A stretch of 64,000 nt of DNA from contig NC_134570.1 of the NCBI RefSeq assembly GCF_050947875.1, positions 104,110,622-104,174,621 on the forward strand, in the 5' to 3' direction. Under the pieces are notes generated by a model. It made no database searches, was not told where the DNA came from, and saw only the letters and a list, made by a program, of their open reading frames with translations. Positions 50,701 through 62,200 of the stretch are shown here, piece by piece. This DNA comes from Dermacentor variabilis. Its lineage: Eukaryota > Arthropoda > Arachnida > Ixodida > Ixodidae. The position numbers were made by a program, and so were the translations under genes. Every line of letters begins with the position of its first letter. Within the stretch, counting starts at the first letter, position 1.

Positions 50701-53700
50701 ATCAACGGATGGGACATGTAGGCCACCTAGTCTGGATAACCGTGTTTACTCCTCGCAAGGCACGAACAAGTGCTGAGGAAGTGACTCATAGAGCTACACG
50801 CGCGGCTGTAACCGGGTAAAATCGGGCGGATCAGACAACGACGCTAAGAGACTTCGTCACGAAGACCCTGTAGTGCATGGTGCCAAAATTGAAACTCCGA
50901 TGGAGCTTTTCCTTCAACTTAGGCGGTTACTGTCCTTCGTGTGCTGTGCAGGCCTGTAGCTTTTTCTATTTTATATAGCGAACAAAACCCACAAACGGAG
51001 CACAAGCAAAACACAGGCAGCCATGTTGCTTCTCCGTAATACCTCTCTTGCTCGTCTTTTGTAAGGCCCACAATTTATCTGAAGTGTCACATAACTACAA
51101 ACACACTTTAACACTGCTTTACCAAGTTCTCAAGGACTTTGCGGCTGTAACACCTAAGGAACACTTTCATGTTTTTCCGTTGCTTTTCTTCCATTGCAGG
51201 ATTTGCGTCCCACTTTTTTTCACCCTCATGTGGTTCTACCTGCTGCCTCATTTCGTCACCGGACCGAACACGGATACGTTCTTTCAGCACTTTTATGACG
51301 AAATGGCACAACACTGGTGGCATCTGATTGTTCACATAAAAAACTTATTTGAAGTGACCATTCATGTGAGTTTTGGACGTGGTGTTTGCTAGTGGAAGTT
51401 TGAACCTAACCGATTAACGGAAACATTGTTAATGCACAGCATGCGTTCACTTGTGAGGGTGTGGGGGAAAAGTGTGCTGTGGTGGTCATAGTACGCACAG
51501 ACGAAATCTGTTGCAGCGGGAATCTATCCTTCCATCTGGGATGTCAGGTTCCTCGAGCACGAGTTATTCAACTGAGGTAGATAACCTGGCCCAGGCGTCC
51601 CCACGGACACTGCTATGCAGTGGCTTCGCGGGATCAAATAAAAAGTCACCAGGCATCGCGGTAGCGTCGCCGTATTATGTAGGGAACTACGGATTGCAAA
51701 AGCATGCCTCCCAGGCATTTGTATGCACAAGCCCGCTGTTCTGCACCACAACAGCCTCGTAAACAGGAATGGCCAGCAGCTGCCCATGGAAGCCTGCACA
51801 TTTATGGGCAGGCAGTGCGCAATCGAAAGGCAAGCGTGCCCCACCATTGTAGTTTGCAGTCCGCTTCTCATGCGGACTCATGTTGAGTCCGCTTTCTCAT
51901 GCTAAATATTTGTGCGTGTCGCGCAGTCAGATGAAGGCGCTCTTGAATATAACTTGGGTGGAATATCAAAGGGCGCACTGGGTGCTCATAAGGGCCATCA
52001 TTAGGGGTCATCGCAGAGCGCCGGAAGCAGCAACAGCTTTCTGCAGGTGCAGAAGCGGCGTGTTGTGGTGCGATATCACTGCATAATAAAAACGAAAGTG
52101 AACAAAGAGGCAATGAATTCGGCAGAATAAAAGAGCGTGATGAAACTCGCGTTGAAAGCCGTTTCGCAAGTATCAAGACCGACGCTGTTACGAGCCCCTT
52201 TCACACCAGCTTGGGGCAGAGGACTCCGTGGCCTAATGGGTAATCGGGCTGCTATGCTGAGGGAATCTGGCTAGCCACCAACCATCTGGTCTGCTTGAGT
52301 CGCTGGGTATTTTACTTTGTTTATGTGCCGCTCTTCACTGAACGTCTTTGACGCCAACTCGGGTCACCGGCGCTGTAAACTGGCCAGGTGCCGATTTTCC
52401 GTAAAAAATAAATCCATTAAAAGTTCTCCGTTGCAGGGTGGTATTAAACTTTCGTCCCATACTCAATCTTGTCCGAATGCGCATTCAGAAAAGGGTCACG
52501 CGCGACCTTCGCACATAGCGCAGTGTGTGGTGAGGGAAGCGTGAGGGGGGTGCCCAGCAGCCTCGTACATGACGCATTTTTGTGGTGGATGTGCCGTTTA
52601 TTGCTATTGCTTCCATGATGATCGCAATAACGTTAACATTCATATTGCAATGGGGTTGTATTCATAAGCGTATATGCATATATGTAATATATGTATTAAT
52701 AAGGTGTAGATGGCATTGCTGAAGTGCATATTGTGAGTGTTTGATATAGGTTGAATCATTTTGTTCATCCATCAACCTAAATATACCTTTTTTGTAAAGA
52801 GGAATATTGCACATCTTTGTATGTTTTAGGACAACTTAATCCATACCTGGTTCTTATCGGTGGATTTTCAACTCTACCTGGTCTCGCTTGTGACATTGCT
52901 GACCTTCAAAGGGTGAGCCCCCCCAGCATATGCAAAATCGTTTTTTATTCTCCTATTTTGTTTGAAGGTTGCAGCATCTGCTTGTAGTTCTAGATAAATG
53001 TATCTTTTGGTGGTTTGTTCAGCTAATAATAAAACTGATGTGCAAGATCCAGATGAATTCTTTATTTTGATACCAATCTTTCTTTATGAAGATAAAATAC
53101 ATGATTAAATTTTAGTGATAGTACATACGATAGTCACAGGAATGCGTGCCGCCTTTTTTAAACGAACGAATAAATTTGTTGGAACAGTGGTGCCTGGCTG
53201 ACAGATTATCTTTTGTGATTTTGGTGTAATCAAAAGCTCCGTTTTCTGGTACATAACTTGCAGAAAAATGCAGTCGTGAACATTGCATCACAACGCAGCG
53301 AATTCTCCGGATGCTGCCAGGGTTTTACTCCAGCATCTACATTTACTTTTCTGCTTTTTAGGCGCCATTCAAGCACTATTCAAAGGATTCTTGATAAGAT
53401 GAAAGAATGCAAGTTCATGGGCAAGTGCACTCGCTTGTCCTTACCACCTTTTCTGGCAGACTTACTTTGTGCTCTTGACTGGAGATAAGCATAATGCTTC
53501 AGTTTTAACCAGCAAGTACCATTCCAATACCCGTGGCGTGTGGACATTGTAGGCTTTTTATAAAGGCGTTTAAAGCGAAATATTTTTGACATCACTCTGG
53601 CGCGCCGCTGTTTTGACAGCGTACTCGACGTGGGGGTCGAGTTAACTTGAATTCTGGTGTTTTACCTGCCGGAACCGAGATATGCTTACAAGACACAGCG

Positions 53701-56268
53701 TAGAGGGGGGGGGGTCGTCTCTGAAATAAATTTCAGCATTTCAGGTTCTTTAACGTGGCCTATTATATGATACGCTAGTGTTCTGGCATTTCACTCCTAC
53801 GTCTATTGCAGCCGTTGCGGCTGCCATGGAACCGGCGACCTCGACCTAAAAATAGCTACGTCATGCAGTGCCCCTGAGGAACGATGGCGGACAGCGGTAT
53901 TGCTATGCTGTTCTGCGTGTGAGCACGTGGTCGCGGCAGGGATTCGCGGCCATGGCGGGGCCACAGTCGACGGAGGCAAAATGCGAGAAACACTCGTTTG
54001 CTTAGATTTATTTCAGGTTACGAAATTACAGGATGCCGAAACTAATGCGGACCGCCTTTTACTACAGCGTCGCTCATAGTCAAGTGGGTGAACCTAGGTG
54101 TTTAATGGAACGAATGAGCATCACTGTTTCCTTATAATTAAAGAAAAAGAAGAAAAAAGATAACACGCATTAGACTTAGAACATTCACTCAAGAAGAGAA
54201 CGAACACCGCACTCAATCACAACGCCTTTTACGCACGGCGAGCTTCACTGTCTAAATATATTCAGAAGCATAACGTGAAATTCAAGCAAGAATGTGGCCA
54301 CGCGCACTGCTCACTACAAATCATTGACGGACTAAGAGCAGCCACGTGCAAAGATAATTGGCTGAATGTTGACGTCATCCGTACGCATGCTGCTTGAGCA
54401 CTGGCGATAAACATTCCACGCAACTTGTGCGTAATGAAATTGGTTATACGTCGTCTTTTTTTTTTCCAGACGGAAGCATGCGGCTCTGGCCGCTTTAGCC
54501 ATGCTTTCTCTCCTAGGCTGTGCCATCGCAACATGGACCGTGGCCAGACTGCATTTGACCCCATTCACTATTGTTCCCTTCCCGCATTTCTCGTGAGTAC
54601 TTTGCCGGAAATATTAAAAAAAAGACGTACGTGATTCATTGCTGAAGATCAGTTCGATATAATTTAAATAATACTTAAGGTATTGGCTATTCTTGCACTA
54701 ATTTTGCAATCGTCGCTGCTGACGGGTGTTGCGATGCAAGGACGAGGGGCTTGGGCATACCGGCAGCTCTCTTTGTAACACAATGCTGGAATAAAAAGTG
54801 TTAGGAAGGTTGCCCCACCGCTTTCTCGCTTTGCATCTGGCTCTCCATCTTGCACCTCTCCTCCACGCTCCAGCGACCTTAGCTCCCAATTCACAGGTCC
54901 GTTTAACACCCTCCTAGAAGCGCTCGAAGGCATATCATTCCTGAGCGATGAAGTGGCCTAAGAACGCGAGAGAAACATCTTTTTCAGTCGTGACAAGGCT
55001 CGAAGGCTTTCTCGCCAAATGGACATCGTGGCCTCACATCGAGCGGACGTTCAATCGCTACGCACCGACCTAGCACGTCGCCTCGTAAACGTAAATTATT
55101 CCCCCTACTGCTGTCAAGGTGACCCTATCTGCCAATCCCCCTTCTTCATAAAGATCTGGACATGTTTCAATGAACTCGCCTACCCGGGATGGCCTCCCAG
55201 TGGGGTGCGGTGGCCGGAAGTCCCTTGAGACGAAAAAAGAAATAGAAGCCCTCCTTTAATCGCTGCTTCTAGTGAATCGGAATGAAGTATCATGAAAGTC
55301 CCCAGCATCCCAACGAGTGTTTTTTTTTGTGTATGTGTGTCCAATCTCGCCTTTCTAACCACCCCTGCACACCTAACGCATTACCACAAATCTGACGGTG
55401 TTTGTCTCCTTTCGGTCTCTGCAAACAACGCACGACTCCTAGTCTTTTTTCCTCGCGGTTGTTGACGAGGCTGCTTGCAAACGACTTGATGACCCATCTC
55501 TGTGGCCGAAGGGTTCGTTTTCAAGCGGTGTCATTGTGAGCTGCTTGAATATATGCTCCAAGCTACTGAGTTAACCAAAGTTAGATGGACGGTGTAATTT
55601 CGATATCTTATTACAGCGAAGCTGTAAGCCTATACCGTCCATGGAAATTTTCGTGTCGTTGTAAGCAAAGAAAAACACTCCGTACGTGGGCCGATCTCGG
55701 AGATAGTGCAATGCCGGGCCGACCTGCGGCGGAGGTGAAGCAGGCGTTAAGCACTCCCCATACGTGGGCGACCCCGAAGACAGCGCAATACCGTCCTGAC
55801 CCGCGGCAGAGGTGAAGCAGGCATTAAGCACTCCCCATACGTGGGCCGGCCCCGAAGACAGTGCAATACCGTCCTGACCCGCGGCAGAGGTGAAGCAGGC
55901 GTTAAGCACTCCCCATACGTGGGCCGACCCCGAAGACAGTGCAATACCGTCCTGACCCGCGGCAGAGGTGAAACAGGCGTTAAGCACTCCCCATACGTGG
56001 GCCGACCCCGAAGACAGTGCAATACCGTCCTGACCCGCGGCAGAGGCGAAGCAGGCGTTAATCATACGTGGGCATTGAAGAAAATTGAATTCAAGAAATT
56101 GAGTTGGAATCGCATTCGAAAAAAATTCAAGAAAATAATTCTTTGATTTGGACATGCCCTTTTCAAAAGCTTCCAGGTTTAGCCTACAACAAACGTCCTT
56201 GGCTTGACTTTTTTGCCAGAGAAACCGTGCGGTAACAACGAAGAAAGGCATAAAACATGCATGGTGCC

Positions 56269-56299
<31 letters not shown>

Positions 56300-59200
56300 C
56301 TATACCCTGAGGGCCAAAGGCAATACAGAGGGGAGAGGGTAATATAGGTTACAAAGACAATTAATAGAATAGAGTGAATTTTGTTAGAACATAATTTCAA
56401 CATTCTCGAAAATAAACAAAGGTTGTTAGTGCACCACGAAATCGTTGACTATCTTGATTGGCTGCAATATCGGGAGGGAGGCGGTTCTATTCTCAGATGT
56501 CTGGGGAAGGTAGGTTTTTAAAGGTGGCAGAGAAAGGTTAGTTTTCATGGCTGTGATACTTGCAGTACGGTTGTATTTTGAGAAGATCAAGCGAACGGAT
56601 TTACTTTGTATAAGTTCGAGAGAAGACACAAGATTTTCATGCCAAGGGTCCCATATAGATGACGCGTATTCAAGTTTAGGTCGTATTAATGATTTGTAAA
56701 GAGGAGTTTTAAGGACGATGGAGCAGCAGAGAAGTTGCGACGTAAATACCCTAACATGCGATTAGCGTTATTCGTAAGGTATTCAGTATGGGCATTCCAT
56801 GTTAAGTTTCGTGATGTATGTACGCCTAAATATTTATATGATGCGACGGAATCAAGAGGAATGCCATTAAGACAATAAGAAGGGGAAGTGTACGAGTAGC
56901 AAGAAACGTGCATGAAGTTCCATTTGTTAATATTTAATTCCATTTTCCACGTTTTGCACCTGGTACAGACCAAATTAGGGTCGGTATGGAGAGTATAAAT
57001 ATCGCTGAGGTTACATATTTCTCTGGAAATTACACAGTCGTCTGCAAGAAGGTGGATGGCAGAAGATAGGGTGGACGGAAGATCAGTAATAAAAATTAAA
57101 TATAGAAGTAGCGCGAGGACGGATCCTACACCAGATAGTACACCAGATGACACGTTAGTAAGCAGTGAGAGTGTGTCATTAGTGAAAACAAACTGTCAAC
57201 GGTTGAGAAGGAAAGAGTGAATCCATCTAAAGACATGTGGACCAAGATTAAGATGACTTAATTTATAAAGCAACAATTTATGGCGCACTTTATCAAAAGG
57301 TTTCAAGCAGTCTAAAAAGATGCAATCGGCGCAAGATGACTTGTCAAAAATGAAATGTAATTTATCACTGAACGACAGTAACTGCTTTTCGCAGGAATAT
57401 GTTTGACGGCAGCCATGTTGCGTAGAAGAAAAAAAAATTAGGTATCACCAAGAAAGGTGGCGATGTTTCAAAAAATTATACGCTCTAGTAATTTGCAGCA
57501 TGTGCTAGTGAGTAAAACAGGACGATAATTCTGAGGCAAGTGCTTATTACCGGAATTGTGAAGTGGGACCACTTTCCAGATTTTCCAGGCGTTAGGGAGG
57601 CTTGATGAATCGAGCGACTGCAGAAACAGTTTTGTTAGTATAATTGAAACTATAAGCGCAAGTACCTTTTAGAAATTTAGAACTAATTTCACCCCACCCC
57701 GGAGATGAATCGTGTATTAAAGTCTTCATTCATTTAGCAACGCCACGAGCATCAATAGTTATTGGTGAAAATCCGTGGTGCGGCATATCTGGAAGATCAA
57801 CTGTCGTGCTCGAGGAAAAGCTTTCAAAGAATGTTCTATTCAATGCGGCCGCACAAAGATTATTTGGGATTATGTCGCCGGAGGTATCTCGCAATCTAAT
57901 TAAAGGGCCGTCTGCAGGGTGTATAATGCGCCAGAACTCTTTAACATTTGTTTTCAAATTAGATGGTAAAGTAGAAGACAAAAAGTTGTTTGCAATTTTC
58001 AGGATTTTCACGTATGTATCGGAAGCCGTCTTGTATGTCGACCATCGCTCAATAGAAGCCGAAAGTTTGGCAAGACGGAAGAAACCTTTCTTTTTATTAG
58101 GTAGTCGCCTGATGTATGAATTGTGCCACGGCGCTTGAGGAATTGTACCAGGGTCTTGTAACAAGTTAATTGACACTGCTTCAAAACAGTGTCTCTTGTC
58201 TGCCGAGAGGATGCCCAATTAATGTTATGTTAGAAATGAAGCAATACGCTTTACCGGGAGTTCTGAAGCAGTTGGCTTACATCACTTCAAGACGTCGACA
58301 CCGTGTGATATGCAGCGCTTGTATTCGTGCTTCGAAGCACGCAGGAGACCTGCCTGACCATAGCCAGCAGCTCTGGCGAAGAACACTTCGGCTAAACCAC
58401 AAATTTATGTCCCACAGAAAGCACGTTAGTGACATGCTGGTTCATGTTTTCCGGGTTAGGATCGGGGCCTTGGGCGGTTGCTGTCTCGCAGGCACTAGCA
58501 TACGAAGCTGCAGCAGTTGAGTTACTCAGATGAATTCGATAAACTGGCAAATATTTCTACGAAGTTGTCGGGGCTTCCTCGCAACGTAAGGAGGACATTT
58601 TGTCTGCTGTAAATGAAGGCATACGTACTCTATCCACTAACATACTTGTCTCGGCAGCAGCCTTCAACATTTTTCACTCTTCTCCCGTCTCCTTGAGATG
58701 TTTCTTGAGGACAAAGTGGCCTAACCCTCAACGTGTGTGATCGTGGTCGTGATGCCATCCTATTCGTTACATTTTTGTCAATCCAGCTATGTCACCCGAC
58801 TCTCGTCATACCATTGTCGTCGTGCAATAATCGTCATAGAGTCATCATGCATTCGTTGTGACCATAAGATATGGATACCGTTGTGATCGTTCGATCGTCG
58901 CCCTTCGCGCTATGCCATCCATCTCGCGTCACGGCATCGTCATCACGCCATCGCTGTCATTGCATCGCCGTCGTGTATTCACTGTGGTACTGTCTTCCTG
59001 ATACTGTCGTGGTCAGTCCATTGTCCTCCCTCTAGCTTCGTCATCGGACTCTTGTCACACTGTCGTCTCCACGCCAATATTGCTACACAGTCGTCATCCA
59101 ACCACTGTCATCACCTTCATGGTCGTGATGTCGTCGTAGTTATTCCATCGCCGTTATTCCAGCTTCCTCAGGCGACTGCCGTCCTGCCATCATCTTCACG

Positions 59201-62200
59201 CCTTCTATGCTGACGCAGTGGACTAAGTTATGCAATAGCTAGGGCCACTAGGTGCATCGAAATGATCATTATGCCTTCGCAGTCGTTTCATCGTTGAAAT
59301 ACCAGCATTGTCATCCGACTCTCGTTGTGCGTTCGTCTTCGCTCAATCTTTGTTATGCGACGGTCGTCATGCCGTCATCGTGGTCCCATAGATACAAACG
59401 TGTAGTCGTCACACAGTTGTCGTACCGCATTCGTTGCCATACCGCTGTCGTGATGAAGTTGTGTTGTTTTCATCCTCCTCATTCGAGCTCCTTCATGCGA
59501 TTGTCCTTATACGGTCATCGTCACTCTATCGTCATCACATAGTCGTTGTCACACCATTGTCTTAGTTCAGTCGTCATTGTACTGCCTACGTCGTTTCGCT
59601 AACGTCATTCGGTCTTGGTCATTCTATCGTAATCGTGCTCTGTCACTTCATTGTGATTATGCCACCATTCTCATGCCATCATCATCATGCTCATGCTAAC
59701 CTCATCATTGCATCGTCAACAAACAGTTGCCCTCACGCACCCACTGCTTTACTGTTGCCGCCATTTCGCCGTGCTTCTGTCATCGTTGTCATTCCAGTTT
59801 GTGTTGTCATACCGTCGTCCTCGGGTCATTGTCGCCATGCACTCGTCATCGTATTGTCTCCATGTCGGCGCCGTCAGGCTGTCCTCTTTATAGGTTTGTC
59901 GTCATTTGAGAGCAATCACCTTGTCGTTGCGCAATCATGTTCGTTGGCCACGTTGGCAAGCGAGTTCCACAGCAACGTCGACTGATGCAGAGCCAGTGTA
60001 TGTCCTATATATCCAAAGCAACAAAAAAGTATCTGCACCACCATTACAGATTTTAACGAAACGTCATTTGAGGAACACGCTGTGTCGCTACTTTAACTGA
60101 ATACTAATGGTATTACCGTGGACATTCATTGTGCTAAACTAGATGCTTGGGCGAGTCGGTACGACATACTTGGAATTTAAAGCAGTGCGAAAGACGGAGC
60201 AACAGTTAAAGGATACAGACGCGGCACCGTGTCTGTGTCATTCTTTTACAAGTGTTGCGTCTTTCACGCCATTTTAAATTCCAAGTAAGTCATCGCGAGA
60301 GCGATTCTGCCATATTTTTTGTCTGTTTTGAAGTTCAAATGTACAAACCCGAGATCGCCAAAAGATGCAATAATTATATGCATGCAAATAATGGCGGACA
60401 TTGTAAAAAAAGGTCACGCAGCATTTAAACGTAAAAACTGTTCTTTCTGACCTGGAAAATTTACGAAGCCAATGCGAAATATCCGTCCAGTATACCGGCT
60501 CGAGTGAGCGCCCTATCAAACACCGAAATAAGCTTAGAGAGTGGTCAATATTACATCGTACAGACAGGCCAAGGCGTAAGGTGAAGGCTGAAAGAACACA
60601 TGTACTATGTAACCCGCGCAAAACAGGGCGACAGTCTGCCCATTGCAGCATGTCTGGATGCAGCCCAAGATTCTCAGAGTGTAGTATCATTGCAAAACAC
60701 AGAGATCGTATCACGCGCGAGATAGTGGAAGCGCAAAACGTTTACTGTGCAAGAAATGTTTGCGTCACTACCCCGTCAGTCACTGGAGAGGAGATTAAAT
60801 ACTCGGATACTTCGATTCATCACAAAGTTGAATATTTATGTGGGGTTTTCTATAATTGCATTTCGCGCATGGCTGTTGTGCTTCCGTGTGACTATATATA
60901 TAGCGACCCTTCTTTAAAAAAAAAGGAAGTCAAGCGCTATTTTCTCTCTAATGTCGTTTCTCGTATAGCTGCTATGCTAATCAAAACTTTAAAGCATACT
61001 TTACCAAAACGTCGCAGTTTCGCAGGAAAGGCAAAGCATCGATTGTGATCGCAAATTAGTGGACAGCTAAACGAAGTGAGGGTACCAACTAAATTAACAA
61101 GCATGGTCTCGCAAACCTACACTAACACATCTCAATCGATGACCGCGGATACTCGCTGTCAAAACGCTGCAACGAGGAAACGCGGCAGCAGCAACGAGCG
61201 AATCTGCCTTGATGCCGCCACTCGCATCAACGCGAACTACGTTAACGCCGTGGAAAACACACCACAGCGTGGATTCTGTACCCGTTGGAGATGGCTTTCA
61301 AGCTACAGCGGCCCGGCCACCTGCGCCACCCTGAGTAGAATCGCCCCCCCACTTCTACCGCTCCCCCCTTAGCCTTGTGCGGAACAGAAGGTGGCGCGCT
61401 TCCTCTCCGCTTTCCTCCGTTGCGTGCCCCAGATTGAGTCAGGATCTTAACACAGCGTCGTTTCATGCATTGAAGCCCAAAGTATCTGGAACGCCAGCGC
61501 ATTTCTCCGCAAAGTTCGGGAATTAATATCCCCAAACAGGTGTCACCCTGATAATTTTTCGTGAGTGGATGCGCCCAGGGAACGCCACGGCTAGAATTTG
61601 CAAATTGGAAAATGGGCCACAAGGTAACTAGTTAGAAACTTATTTTTTGAATTTTTGTTAACTGGTTGATTCTGCATTTAAATTTTTTTGTGCAAGTAAT
61701 GTCCGCCTCTTCGAATAGACCAGCTGATGAACTAGAAGTATGTTATCTGCCACAGGCAACCTTGACAAAAGTTTGAAAGTGTTCGCGGAAACACCCTGTA
61801 CATAAAACTCGCCCCAAGCTGCTTGCCACGTTTTTCCAAGGCGCAACATTCCCGTGTGTCGCTCTTCGGACGTTATGTGTCTATCCTTTGGACGTTATCT
61901 ATCTAGTGAGAACAGTGTAACCTTGGTGTGTTCTCACGCAAACCCTTTATTTTTTTTCGACATGGTAAAAGATAAGATTCTTTTTCTACAATTTACTTAG
62001 ACACAATTTATTGGTCAGGTAAGGCAACAGATGGAACAATGAATAACAGAAGGAAGACGCCAACGGTTTGACCAAGTGACTCCTTTTTCGGCAACCCATG
62101 AGGTAACACTGTAGTGATCGTAACCTAAGAGCGAATCTCGATAAACCAATGAAGCTGGAGACATGCCGATGGTTGAATTTAAGATCTTGATACCATTAGT

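Noticed and set aside
51472..51905. Overlapping short frames on both strands in intron 8
   Set aside because: They have no known motif, no codon-phase advantage in either strand and no splice support.
55676..56064. CRISPR array
   Set aside because: Units are contiguous with no unique spacers, and the window is eukaryotic.
55571..56251. 226-codon minus-strand frame as a repeat protein
   Set aside because: It is carried by the 78-bp tandem repeat and other frames in both directions are also open. No start context, splice site or family match supports it.
59252..59985. Open frames in the CGTCAT-rich block
   Set aside because: Composition is dictated by the short repeat vocabulary, and residues are His/Ser/Val-biased with no domain.
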